A stretch of DNA of 64,000 nucleotides. It comes from Thinopyrum elongatum (Eukaryota > Streptophyta > Magnoliopsida > Poales > Poaceae). Made by a program: the position numbers and the translations under genes. Of the stretch, positions 32,489-44,235 are shown one piece after another. The notes under the pieces are model-generated. The model saw only the letters and a program-made list of their open reading frames with translations. It made no database searches and had not been told where the DNA came from. The stretch lies in NCBI GenBank assembly GCA_011799875.1, contig CM022301.1, positions 327,254,929 through 327,318,928 of the forward strand, written 5' to 3'. Positions within the stretch are counted from its first letter, which is position 1; the number at the start of each line of letters is the position of its first letter.

Positions 32489-33487
32489 TCAGACAAATGA
32501 AAAAAATAAGAAGGCGTGATACAAAGAAGCATGTAGAGTCGTATAACGCCTAAAGCGGAGGGGGGGGGGGGGGAGGGGCAATCCTAAGATCATGCTGCCA
32601 CCAATGTTGGGTAAAAGTATCCCTCGTCGTAGCCTCCAACCGTGTACACACCTCCGTAAACAGGTCTCGATTCTCCATGCGTTGTAGAGAGGACCATAAA
32701 TGAAGAGCCCCGGTACATCTGTAAATAACCTGCATAAGAGAAGTACTTTTATCGTTGAAAACCTTATCATTCGATATAGCCAAAGCGACCAAATAACGTC
32801 AAGCGCTCCCACCCTGAGAAGAGTTCTAGTCCTATGATCAATCCCATGTAACCAGTTGCCAAATACATTAGCAACACTACAAGGAGGATACAAGCCAGAA
32901 GCAATTTGGATGACTGAGCATATAGAACGAGCCAATTTGCGTTGGAAGAATAAATGTTTTATTGTCTCATCTTGATGACAAAATACACATTGCGGACTTC
33001 CATGCCAATTCCTCTAAATAAGGTTATATTTAGTAAGAATGACTCCGCGATCGACGAAGATACCATGCAAAGATTTTATTCTTAAGAGGTATCTTCATCT
33101 TCCAGATCTTCTTGTTATTATCCACTGGCAGATTAGACTGGATTAAGGCTCTATACATAGACTCCACTGAGAATTGTACATTCCCATGTAGGTCCATTGG
33201 AATACATCGGACCCATGTGACAATTGAACCATAGACAACTGCTGGAGCAGGATGTTCCACGATTGGAGTCTGGGTCCAATTAAATCCCTTATGAACGTCA
33301 CATTTGGCGGAAATGATTCCAATACCATGGTGGTAGTATCACCCTTGTGACGCACAATGTTGTATAGAGCCGGATATTGTTCCCGGAGTGTGGCATTTCC
33401 TAGCCACTTATCCTCCCAGAATCTAATTTCCGAGCCGTCCTTAATCGAGAAGGAACCATAGCAGAAGAAATATTTCTTCATAGCCAT
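32489..33487 (-). pseudogene. LINE ORF2 C-terminus with zf-RVT region
   Basis: The minus strand encodes RFWEDKWLGNATLREQYPAL, then KIWKMKIPLKNKIFAWYLRR (start of the reverse-transcriptase zinc-binding region), and further downstream ARSICSVIQIASGLYPP and a long C-terminal helix-rich stretch. Three frames are needed to follow it, so several indels are present. In plant LINEs this part is a nucleic-acid-binding tail of the polyprotein. Confidence 0.85.
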
Positions 33488-33577
33488 TAGCCCCGCCCAA
33501 ACGTGAGAATCCCCAGACTTCTAGTATACTTAGGATACTGCTTTGGAACCTACATATTTCCTCCTGAGGAGGGTTTG

Positions 33578-34966
33578 CTATACACCATCTTCCGGCAATA
33601 ATTTAAACAACCATTTCCCGCGGAGGGCCCTATTCTTAACCTCAAGGTCATGAATGCCCAACCCGCCTTGGTCTTTAGGACGACAAACCACACTCCATTT
33701 AGCCAGTTGATATTGCTTTCTCTCGCCATCTCCTTGCCAAAAGAATTTTGATCGGAAATAATTCAATCTATGTAAAATTCCTTTCGGCAACTGGGAGAAG
33801 GAAAACATATATAGTACCATATTACTTAGTATTGAATTTATGAGGACCAATCTTCCGCACAGAGACAACAGTTTACCTTTCCAACTGCTAAGTCTTTTTT
33901 GCAGTCTCTCCTCGACGTGTTTCCATTCAACATTTGTGAGCCTTCGATAATGTATCGGTATCCCCAAATATGTGATCGGAAACTGGCCCAATCCGCATCC
34001 GAACAGGTCGGCGTACAAGTGAGCCTCGTCTTGAGCCTCGCCAAAGAAAAACAATTCAATTTTATGAAAATTGATCTTAAGACCTGAGAGTTGCTCGAAT
34101 GTTGATAAAATTAATTTCAGATTTCTCGTTTTCTCGAGGTCATGATCCATGAAGAGAATCATATTGTCGTCATATTGAAGTATAGAGAGACCACCATCAA
34201 CTAGATGATTTACTAGCCCATCAATTTGGCCATCAACCTTGGCACGCTCAATCATGACCGCTAGCATATCCGCCACTATATTGAATAGCATGAGCGATAG
34301 TGAGTCACCTTGTCGCAATCCCTTCTTTGTTTGGAAATAGTGGCCAACGTCATCGTTGACCTTAATGGCAACACTACCTCCAGAAACGAAGCTATGAATC
34401 ATAGCGCGCCACTCTACAGAAAATCTTTTCATTCTGAGAGTTTGTTGAAGAAAGGGCCATTTTACTTTGTCATAAGCTTTTCGAAGTCAATTTTGAGTAC
34501 TGCCCCATTTAACTTTTTTCGATGTAATTCATGGACTATTTCATGAAGGATAACAACTCCATCTAGGTGCCTACCTTGCATAAAAGTTGTCAGCAACCGA
34601 ATTCATCCTAATAGTCGCAACCTTCGTGAATATTTTAAAACTAACATTAAGGAGGCAAATAGGTCTATATTGTTGTATCCTTTCAGCCTCATTAACCTTA
34701 GGTAATAAAATAATCTCACCGAAGTTTAAGCGAAACAAATCTAGTTGGCCAGCATGTAGGTAGCTAAACAGAAGTAGGAGATCCAGTTTGATGACTTCCC
34801 AGAAGTTCTGATAGAACTCTGCGGGAAAACCATCCGGAGCAGTGGCTTTGTTGTGCTCCATTAGGAAAACCGCCTTTCTAACTTCCTCCTCGCAGTATGG
34901 GGCTATTAGGAGGATGTTTTCCGCATCAGAGACCTGGGGGATGTCATCTATTTGGAACTCATCCAT
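33578..34966 (-). pseudogene. LINE reverse transcriptase, mutated catalytic box
   Basis: The N-terminal part (34571-34966) shows KAVFLMEHNKATAPDGFPAE, YRPICLLNVSFKIFTKV and other RT motifs. The C-terminal part (33578-34432) shows KGLRQGDSLSLMLFNIVADM and the catalytic region LQYDDNMILFMD. The expected box is YADD; here it reads YDDN, so the second catalytic aspartate is replaced. The segment between the two open stretches is interrupted by a frame break near 34435-34570. Reverse transcription activity is not expected. Confidence 0.88.
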
Positions 34967-35506
34967 CTAGAAGTTTCCTTCCTATGGGGCTCCAAACATA
35001 TTTTATAATAATTCGTGATATAAGTTTTAAGTTGCTCATGCCCCTCAATAGTACCCTCATCCTGTTGTAGGGAATGAATAAATTTCTTCCGCTGTCTGCC
35101 ATTGACGACTCCATGGAAATATCTAGTATTCGAATCACCTTTCAGGATAAAGTGAAAATTAGAATATTGGTACCATTTGAGTTCCTCTTCACGCAACATT
35201 TGATTGACTCTTGATCTCGATTTCATGCTCAGATAGAGGTCTAACTTCTGCCAAATCTTCTAATTCATCAATGATAGATGAAAGACGAAGCTTCTCCTTT
35301 TTGAGGATACCCACCGTGTGTCTAGCCCAACCACCAAGGAATTTACGTAATGAACGCATTTTGTTATTTTATTGGTGTATTTGGGTATGCCCGGACACCG
35401 GTTCCTCCCATATCTCCTTGACCTTGTCATGGGAGCCTTCCCGATGCAAACCAACCAAGTTCAAACTTGAACTTGCATCTACGTTGTGGTCGTGGCAAAC
35501 CAGAAG

Positions 35507-36100
35507 TTAGGAGAAGGGTGCGTGGTATGACATGGCCTCGATACAAGGTAGAGCACGAACATACACCATAGGAAACTTAGATTCCCAGTCGGTATCCATT
35601 AAAACGCGATCTAGTTTCTCATATGTCGGTTCTGGAAGACTGTTCGCCCAAGTGAATTGTCTTCCAATCATGGAAACCTCTCGCAGATCTAGACTGTCGA
35701 TGACAACGTTGAAAAGGAAAGGCCAGTGATTATCCAACCTACCATGACTTTTCTTATTGGGACATCGAAGCAAATTGAAATCCCCTCCTATAAGAATGGG
35801 GTAGGGATTACCTTTCGCCAGATTGACCAATTCAAGGAGAAAATCGGCCTTGAACTCATCCTGGGTTGCCTCATACATGGCGTCGAGGGTCCATGTGAAG
35901 TTATCAGCCTTGTTGCGGATGTGGAGTTTAACGTGAAACTCACCATCCGTACTAGCCAACACATCCATAGTCCCTATGTGTACGCCAAGTAAAATGCCCC
36001 CAGAATGACCTCTAGGCGGTCATGAGATCCAAGTGAAGTCTATCCCGCCAGAAATACGGTCAAGTAGACTTACTAAGAAATCTTGTCTCCCCGTTTCAGA
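35507..36100 (-). pseudogene. LINE AP-type endonuclease domain, broken
   Basis: The minus strand encodes ILIGGDFNLLR (active-site Asp and Asn motif), RQFTWANSL and YEKLDRVL, ending in SYHAPFS where the family has SDHAP. The essential aspartate of that motif is therefore lost. N-terminal sequence (about 35970-36100) is in frame only across a stop. The domain would nick target DNA to prime reverse transcription. It is followed at about 34948-35226 by linker sequence including GDSNTRYFHGV. Confidence 0.85.
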
Positions 36101-36368
36101 GATAGCCAAAAAAATCTAAATTATATTCCATATTACATTCCGCAATGAATCAATGTTTAACCAAGTCACCAAGACCTCTGCTGTTAAAAAACATTCCATT
36201 CATGGGGAAACAATAGGAGATTTAGAAACTTTCGCCCTTTTATGGGACTTACTATCTTTTTTCAAACGTGCGTTCTTTGATTTACGTCCGGAGGTCGTAA
36301 GCTCTATCAAAGAACTAAGCGCGGGTTCATCTAGACTCACGTCCGGAGGCTGTAAGCTTGGAGTATAC

Positions 36369-37504
36369 TTATATAGTTGATTGTTCACTTTTGTTATACA
36401 AATGACACACTTTCAACTGCAATCTAATATGTTTCTCTTTTATACGTGATTTTGTTATATGCTTCATATTTTTTAATGTTTTTAAAGTGTATATCAAGAA
36501 ATACTCTAGCATTTTATTTTCATTAGTTATAGTTGTTTATGTAGCACATAATAATGCATTTTTTTTAACAAGATTACCGCAGTAACACACGTACGTAGAT
36601 CATCTAGTTAACTTTACACTACACTCCGTTCAATTTTTGCCAAGGACAAATTGTATGTTTAAACAAAATACTCTTCAAAATATTGCATGTGCCAAATGCT
36701 CCACGGTTGTGATATTCCTAGGTTGTGGCATACAACGATGTTCAAGGACTTCGTCGAAAAACATGCATGACTCACACCTCCATTGATCGGATCAAGGTTT
36801 CTGCCGAGGTTTCGAACAAGCGTTTCAACTCTTCCAAATGAAAAAAAATATATTTAAACGTACGCCGTCCCTGTCTTTTCCCTCCTTTTCCTTATCGTCC
36901 TTGGCATCTTTCGAAGTGCATGCTTTGGCGCAATGGCAAAGAGCACAAGAACTGACGCGCCAACCAACCGATTCGTCCCAGTCCTTCCCAGCGTCTCCTC
37001 TGTTGGGAACTCGAGTAGTGCCATGGACCATCCTCGCTCTGCCTAGCTAGAAATCACAATGTAGTGACAAACAATCAATCCCAAAAGATCGCGCGAATCT
37101 GCAGCTGGTGGTTGCACTGCTGGCTCTTGTACTTGCAGCTGGACCATGCTGCCTCAGAGCAGCTGGGGTTTGTACTTTGTACTAGGCCCCAAGGAAGTTG
37201 GCTCTACTCGTCGTCTCGTCGTGGCACACCAGCTCGATCGATCACAGGACAGGAGTAGCCGTCTGCTTAGACTTCAATCTTGGGAGCAGCTAGCGTCTGC
37301 AATGATCGGCACATTAGCGTAACTCAGAAAATGGTAGAAACTCAAGGCCATGATTAACTAGTTGCTTTTTGAAAAATTACCACAATAGCTAAATGTCAGT
37401 CCTGGTTTTTGTATTTGGGTCAGTTGATTTTTAGAGAAGGAAGAAGGAAGCGCCGGAGATGAAGAAGGACACGGTGAGGCCGCTGGCGCTGAGGAAGAAC
37501 ACCC
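36369..37504. other. Unassigned spacer
   Basis: Mixed sequence without recognisable gene, RNA or element termini. Confidence 0.4.
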
Positions 37505-37579
37505 CCACTATCTATCTTAGGGTGGCCGGTGCTTTTTGCCCCCCCCCCCCCCCCCCCCCACTATCTATCTTAGGGTGGC
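37505..37579. repeat. 22-bp direct repeat flanking a C-tract
   Basis: CCACTATCTATCTTAGGGTG plus GC occurs at 37505-37526 and 37558-37579, identical by eye, separated by a short spacer and a run of 21 C at 37539-37559. The arrangement suggests a slippage or repair event. Confidence 0.9.
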
Positions 37580-38464
37580 GGATGGGGTGCTGCTTCGCCG
37601 GAGTTTTTTGGGTGGTCGCCGGGCTTAGAGGGGATGGTCGGGGGCGCTGGCAAGACTGGCGGTGGGGGCGGCTCAGGGAAGGCGGTCGCGGGAGCGCCGC
37701 TAGCCGTGGGCGGCGGCAGCAGGCGGCCCTGCCGGTGGTAGCAGGCGGCGGGAGGAGAATCGAGCGTGATCTGGAAGATGGATGGAGGAAGAAAACGTGA
37801 GCATCTCCGTTCGTTCGTCATCCAACGGCTCAAATTGATCCTAGCAAATCGGCTGACCGAATTCAATTTTTAAGGCGACTTATATTTAGCCAGTCCCAAA
37901 AATTAACAGGCAAATTAAGATTAGGGCATATCAACGCTACAAACCAAGAATACAAAGGACATTGAAAAATCCGACAGGTTTTCAAGATCAAAGTTTGCAG
38001 GCACATGCTCGCGGATTCTCCGGTGCAGCTGGACGGCAAATGTTGCGAGAAAATGCGTGTCCCTCGATCTCGCTACACCGATGCCGACTTGGATTAGGAC
38101 GCGCTCGAGGCTTGACGCGTCCTCCTAGCTTCTGCTGCTTTGGGTGGGGCAGAGCTAGTTTCGGGCAAGGAGAGAGGTCCACCCACGTAGCCAGTTCCTT
38201 TCCACGCTACACCAAATAATTGCGACCTTCTCCCCTTCCTCACGCACGGCCTGATCAGCCGGAAATATCGTGGCTACTTGCACCACGTCCGACATGGGTA
38301 CGGCCACCACTACTAGCTAGGTTTAGGCTTAGGTGAAGAAGCATCCATCACACGGAGTGAAGATGGCAGCAGAGTGGATGGAAAAGCGCAGCGGCATCGT
38401 TCCGTTCGGCTAGCTAGGAGCGCGCTGTTCGTCCAAGTGCTGTGTAGGCGCATGGCGTGCTGGC
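37580..38464. other. Unassigned, GC-rich then mixed
   Basis: 37580-37800 is G-rich with glycine- and arginine-rich frames that look like promoter or leader sequence rather than a gene. The remainder has no recognisable content. Confidence 0.4.
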
Positions 38465-38466
38465 TA

Positions 38467-38493
38467 CTCCCTCATATTATGGGTCGGAGGGAG
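38467..38493. mobile_element. 27-bp Stowaway remnant
   Basis: CTCCCTCATATTATGG followed by GTCGGAGGGAG, flanked by TA on both sides. Only the termini of a Stowaway MITE remain, the interior having been deleted. Confidence 0.7.
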
Positions 38494-38495
38494 TA

Positions 38496-38849
38496 GCTAG
38501 CAAGTTCGTGGCCGTAGCCGTGGGTGCCAGCTGAGTCGATATGAGCTAGCTCGACGTACGTACGGTTCGCGCGCGCTCAACCGGTCGGCACCACGCACAG
38601 TGCTGTGTGCTGATGCCTCCTGCCTCGGAAGTCGGAATGATAGATCGAGCTCTGTGACAGGCCACCTACCATGCATGATCGCAGCATCTGCCAGCTGCGC
38701 TGATGCCGACCGGCTGGGGTTAACGCAACGGAACTGTACTGGGCGATGGCAGGAACGCAGCAGGTCTGCTGACGGGAAACGAATGGTGAGTACTCGGGCG
38801 GGCCAAGCAGTTTTTAGAGAGAGGTCCTATGAAAAACCCTATATCCCGT
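38496..38849. other. Unassigned spacer
   Basis: No gene or repeat terminus recognised. Confidence 0.4.
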
Positions 38850-39445
38850 TATTGAGCCCAATTCTTGGGATTGGTCCTCTCTCACTCGGACCGAATGATA
38901 TGGAAGAACTGGCCGCCGTCAAAGGTCAAGTTTTTTGTCTTGGTTAGCTACACAAGATAGGATTTGGACCGCAGGCAGACTGGCCAAGCAAGGGTGGGAA
39001 AATTGTGGTCTTTTGCCCGCTTTGCAAAAGAGAACAAGAAATCGGGACTCATCTCTTCTCCAAATGCCGGTACACCCTTAGGCTTTGGAACATGGTGGTT
39101 GCAAAACTTGGGCTTGTCCATATTGATACATCTTCGTGGCACTTGGACGGCTCCGTCGGTGATTGGTGGGATCGTAGAACCGGCATGAACGCTCACCATG
39201 CTTGTGTCGTGGGCAATTTGAAATGAGAGGAATGCTTGCATTTTCCGGCACAAGAATGCACCGCCTCCGATTGTCATGAACATCATCTTGGAGGAGGCTA
39301 GGCTTTGGATCGCCGCAGGTGCAAAGAAACTTGGGAAAAATTTATTGCGTGAGTAATTGTCATATGGTCTTGTATGGGTCGTTTGTAAAACTCTATTCCC
39401 CTCTTAATTAATAGATGAGGCAAATCTTTTGCTTCCGTTTTAAAA
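38850..39445 (+). pseudogene. LINE 3' fragment with zf-RVT zinc finger
   Basis: Two frames of the plus strand encode the zinc-binding region of LINE polyproteins: a linker resembling WKNWPPSKVKFFVWLA (shifted in frame), then CPLCKREQEIGTHLFSKC, RLWNMVVAKLG and a C-terminal helix region, followed by a 3' UTR ending TTAATAGATGAGGC and CTTTTGCTTCCG. The C-x2-C and H-x4-C pattern of the finger is present. The RT is missing, so the copy is 5'-truncated. This is a different LINE family from those at 22 and 33 kb. Confidence 0.82.
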
Positions 39446-39448
39446 ATT

Positions 39449-39482
39449 ATATATATATATATATAGACACACACACACACAT
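39449..39482. repeat. (AT)n(AC)n microsatellite
   Basis: Perfect AT dinucleotides pass into AC dinucleotides directly after the LINE 3' end, a common origin of grass microsatellites from retroposon tails. Confidence 0.9.
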
Positions 39483-39483
39483 A

Positions 39484-40254
39484 TTTCTTTCTGGGCCGGT
39501 TTTCAATTTTTGTTCTTTTCTGTCTTTTACTGGTTTTCTTTGGTTTTTTATTTCTTTCTTCGGTTTCTTTGTACTTTTTCTTTCCTTCTTTTTATGAGTT
39601 TTTCTTTGTGGTTGTCATTGGTTTTTATTCGGTTTTAGAACCTTTTTATTGAATTGTTTCCTTTCCATTTGTTTGTTGTGTGTTGTTTGTATAGTTTTTC
39701 CTATGTACATTTTCGTATACATATTAATCATTATTTTCATACATGGTAAAAAAATATATTATTAACTTTTTAAATAATCTTACTATGTATACATTTTTTG
39801 TATGCATCAAGAAAATATTAAACATGTTTAACAATTTTTCTACATGATTGCATTTTAAAATATAATTATTAAAATTTCTTGAATACATGTTTGATGTCTA
39901 TTTTTTTACAAACATTGTACATTTCTCATATACATCTCAAACATTTATTTTATATAATTTAACAATTTTTATAATGTCACATGCATTTTTTTTAATGCAT
40001 GAATATTTTTAAAATGTCACAAACATTTTTTAATTAAGCTAACATTTGTGTTACAATGCGTTACATTTTTAAGTTAACTATTTTAATATATTTTTAAAAT
40101 TAATTTTATCATTTGAAATATATGTGTTTACAATATTTTATAAAACAAGAATTAGAGAGAAAAACAAACAAAGGAAAAGCAGGGGGAAAGACGAACTAAC
40201 CTGGAACCTGCTTGGCCCGCTTGATCGCGACGCCCTGACGAGAGCGCTCGCTTC
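39484..40254. other. AT-rich low-complexity tract
   Basis: T-rich then A/T-rich words (AACATTTTT, TACATTTT) without genes. It resembles 14830-15660, and both precede fold-back-family sequence. Confidence 0.5.
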
Positions 40255-40449
40255 GTCTCGCCTCAACCTATTCAAAACATTCTCTTAAATTGTGCGTCCA
40301 AATCGCGAACCGTTTTCACTGTTGGATTGTCACGTTGAGATCTTCGAAACTAGATCTCGCGTTAATAAGTTTCGAGGAACTTTTTTCACGAAATAAACAG
40401 GAAGAAAAAAATCAAGCCGGAAGCATGGTTCTTTTCCCCACCTTTTCCC
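40255..40449. mobile_element. Fragment of the fold-back MULE family
   Basis: TGTGCGTCCAAATCGCGAAC, CGTTTTCACTGTTGGATT and GAGATCTTCGAAACTAGATC match the arm at about 16945-17010 with moderate divergence. The copy is cut at 40450 by the Copia LTR. Confidence 0.75.
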
Positions 40450-42196
40450 TGAAGGAAATATGCCCTAGAGGCAATAATAAAGTTGTTATTTTATATTTCC
40501 TTATTAATGATAAAGGTTTATTATTCATGCTAGAATTATATTGATCGAAAACTTAAATACATGTGTGAATACATAAACAAATACCGTGTCCCTAGTAAGC
40601 CTCTACTAGACTAGCTCGTTGATCAAAGATGGTTAAGGTTTCCTAACCATAGACATGTGTTGTAATTTGATAACGAGATCACATCATTAGGAGAATGATC
40701 TGATGGACAAGACCCATCTGTTAGCTTAGCATATGATCGTTCAGTTTATTGCTATTGCTTTCTTAATGTCAAATACATATTCCTTCGACTATGAGATTAT
40801 GCAACTCCCGGATACCGGAGGAATACCTTGTGTGCTAGCAGACATCACAACGTAACTAGGTGATCATAAAGATGCTCTACAGGTATCTTCGAAGGTGTTT
40901 GTTGAGTTGGCATAGATCGAGATTAGGATTTGTCACTCCGTGTATCGGAGAGATATCTCTGGGCCCTCTCGGTAATACACATCATAAGAAACCTTGCAAG
41001 CAAAGTGACTAAGGAGTTAGTTGCAAGATGATGTATTACGGAACGAGTAAAGAGACTTGTCGGTAATGAGATTGAACTAGGTATGAAGATACCGACGATC
41101 GAATCTCAGGCAAGTAGCATACCGATGGACAAAGGGAATTACGTATGTTATCATAAGGTTCGACCGATAAAGATCTTCGTAGAATATGTAGGAGCCAATA
41201 TGGGCATCTAGGTTCCGCTATTGGTTATTGACCGGAGAGGTATCTCATCATGTCTACATAGTTCTCGAACTCGTATGGTCCGCACGCTTAACGTTCGTTA
41301 ACGATATAGTGTTATATGAGTTATATGATTTGGTGACCGAATGTTGTTCAGAGTCCCGGATGAGATCACGGACATGACGAGGAGCTCCAGAATGGTCCGA
41401 AGGTAAATATTGATATATAGGACGATGATATTTGGACACCGGAAGAGTTTCGGGATGTACCGGGTAGAAATCGGGTCATCGGAAGGGGTTCCGGACACCC
41501 CCGGGAGGTTAATGGGCCATATGGGCCAAAGGGGGGGGGGGGGACACCCCAGCCCACAAGGGTCTGGCGTGTCCCTCCTAGGCCGCAGCCCTTGGGGAGA
41601 GAAGGAAAGGGGGGTGTCGGCCTCCCCCTTCCTTTCCTCTTCCCCCTTTCCTTCCCCCCTCCGGCAAATATGGTAAGGGGGGGCGCGGCTAGGGAATGAC
41701 CCCAAGTAGGATTCGGCCCTACTTGGGGCGCCCCTTGGCCTCTCCCCTCTTCCCCCACCTATATATATGTGGGAGGGGGCGCCACACAGAACCACGATAA
41801 TTTCTTAGTCGTGTGCGGCGCCCCCTCCACCATTTACACCCTCGGTCATATTTTCGTAGTGCTTAGGCGAAGCCCTGCGGAGATAGCTTCACCATCACCA
41901 TCACCACGCCGTCGTGCTGCCGGAACTCATCCACTACTTCGCCGTCTTGCTGGATCAAGAAGGCGAGGACGTCACCGAGTTAAACGTGTACTGAACGCGG
42001 AGGTGCCGTACGTTCGGTACTCGATCGGTTGAAGCGCGAAGAAGTTCGACTACATCAATCGCGTTAACAAACGCTTCCATTTACGGTCTACGAGGGTACG
42101 TAGACACACTCTCCCCTCTCGTTGCTATGCATCTCCATGGATAAATCTTGCGTGTGCGTAGATATTTTTTTGTTTTCCATGCAACGTTTCCCAACA
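40450..42196 (+). repeat. Copia left LTR
   Basis: 1747 bp, TG...CA (ending TTTCCCAACA), the usual size for the Angela group. It contains a C-rich and G-rich section near 41520-41760. Confidence 0.9.
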
Positions 42197-42197
42197 G

Positions 42198-42213
42198 TGG
42201 CATCCGAGCCAGG
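42198..42213 (+). other. Copia primer-binding site
   Basis: GTGGCATCCGAGCCAGG, two differences from the initiator Met-tRNA complement TGGTATCAGAGCCAGG. Confidence 0.85.
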
Positions 42214-43432
42214 TCTATGCGTAGATGATATGCACGAGTAGAACACAAAGAGTTGTGGGCGGTGGTGATAGTCATATTGCTTACCACCAACGTCTTATTT
42301 TGATTCGGCGGTATTGTGGGATGAAGTGGCCCATACCAACCTTACATGTCCACGCACATGAGACCGGTTCTACCGATTGACATGCAACTAGTTTTGCATA
42401 AAGGTGGCTGGCGGGTGTCTGTTTCTCCTACTTTAGTTGAATCGAATTTGACTACGGCCGGTCCTTGAAGAAGGTTAAAATAGCAAACTTGATGAATCAC
42501 TGTTGTGGTTTTTGCGTAGGTAAGAACGGTTCTTACTAGAAGCCCGTAGCAGCCACGTAAAACTTGCAACAACAAAGTAGAGGACGTCTAACTTGTTTTT
42601 GCAGGGCATGTTGTGATGTGATATGGTCAAGACGTGATGTGATATATGTTGATGTATGAGATGATAATGTTTTGTAATATCGACAACCGACAGGAGCCTT
42701 AGGGTTGTCTCTTTATTGTATGAAATGCAAGCGCCATGTAATTGCTTTACTTTATCGCTATGCGTTAGCAATAGTTGTAGAAGCAATAGTTGGCGAGACG
42801 ACCCCGACGCAACGATGGAGATCAAGGTGTCGAGCCGGTGACGATGGAGATCATGACGATGCTTTGGAGATGGAGATCAAAAGCACAAGATGATGATGGC
42901 CATATCATGTCACATATTTTGATTGCATGTGATGTTTATCCTTTATGCATCTTATTTTGCTTAGAACGGCGGTAGCATTATAAGATGAACCCTTCACTAA
43001 ATTTCAAGATAAAAGTGTTCTCCCCGAGTATGCACCGTTGCCAAAGTTCATCGTTTTGAAGCACCTCGTGATGATCGGGTGTTATAGACTCTACGTTCAC
43101 ATACAACGGGAGTAAGACAATTTTGCACATGCAGAATACTTGGGTTAAACTTGACGAGCCTAGCATGTACAGACATGGACTCGGAACACTGGAGACCGAA
43201 AGGTCGAACATGAGTCATATAGTAGATATGATCAACATAAAGATGTTCACCATTGATGACTACCCCATCTCACGTGATGATCGGACATGGGCTAGTTGAT
43301 TTGGATCATGTATCACTTAGATAACCTGAGGGATGTTTATTTAAGTGGGAGTTCATTAGTAGTTTGATTAATTGAACTTAAATTTATCATGAACTTAGTC
43401 TTACTAGTTTTGCATATCTATGTTGTAGATCA
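42214..43432. other. Copia untranslated leader
   Basis: 1.2 kb between the primer site and gag with no recognisable coding sequence, as in BARE1-type elements, whose long leaders carry packaging and dimerisation signals. Confidence 0.75.
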
Positions 43433-44235
43433 ATGGCCCGAGCTACCGTTCCCCTGAATTTTAATGCGTTCCTAGAAAAAGCTAAGTTGAAAGATGATGG
43501 TAGCAACTATACGGACTGGGTCCGTAACTTGAGGATTATACTCATTGCTGCACTGAAGAATTATGTCCTTGATGCACCACTGGGTGACAGACCTACTGCA
43601 GGAGCTGATGCAGATGTTATGAACGTCTGGGAAGCTCGATCTGATGACTACTCGATAGTTTAGTGTGCCATGCTTTACGGCTTAGAACCGGGACTTCAAA
43701 GACGTTTTGAACGTCATGGAGCATATGAGATGTTCCAAGAGTTGAAGTTAATATTTCAAGCAAATGCCCGGGTTGAAAGATATGAAGTCTCCAACAAGTT
43801 CTATAGCTGCAAGATGGAGGGGAACAGTTCTGTCAGTGAACACATGCTCAAAATGTCTGGGTATCATAACCACTTGACTCAGCTGGGAGTTGATCTTCTA
43901 GTTGATAGTGTTACTGACAGAGTTCTTTAATCACTGCCACCAAGCTAGAAAGGCTTCGTGATGAACTATAATATGCAAGGGATGAATAGAACGATTCCTG
44001 AGCTCTTTGCAATGCTTAAGGCCACTGAGGTAGAAATCAAGAAGGAGCATCAAGTGTTGATGTTAACAAGACCACTAGTTTCAAGAAAAAGGGCAAGGGA
44101 AGGAAAGAGAACTTCAAGAAGAATGGCAAGCAAGTTGCCACTCCCGGGAAGAAGCCCAAAGTTGGACCCAAGCCTGAAACTAAGTGCTTCTACTGCAAAG
44201 GGAATGATCATTGGAAGCGAAACTGCCCCAAATAC
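43433..44235 (+). pseudogene. Copia gag, broken
   Basis: Starts MARATVPLNFNAFLEK and carries the UBN2-type capsid region (NYTDWVRNLR, then GAYEMFQELKLIFQ and SVSEHMLKMSGYHNHL). In-frame stops occur at 43661-43663 and 43928-43930, and a frame shift lies near 44060-44090. The zinc knuckle CFYCKGNDHWKRNC (44183-44224) falls in a different frame from the upstream part. Gag would form the virus-like particle; this copy cannot. Confidence 0.9.

Larger units (their letters stand above)
32393..36355 (-). mobile_element. Nearly complete but inactive LINE (L1-type)
   Basis: Flanked by GCTTGGAGTATAC at 32380-32392 and 36356-36368; the match extends four more bases with one mismatch. On the minus strand the order is endonuclease, reverse transcriptase, zf-RVT and 3' end, about 3.96 kb. 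Multiple frame breaks and stops disable it. ORF1 is not recognised, so it is 5'-truncated near the start of ORF2. It belongs to the same family as the nested LINE at 21990-23980. Confidence 0.92.
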
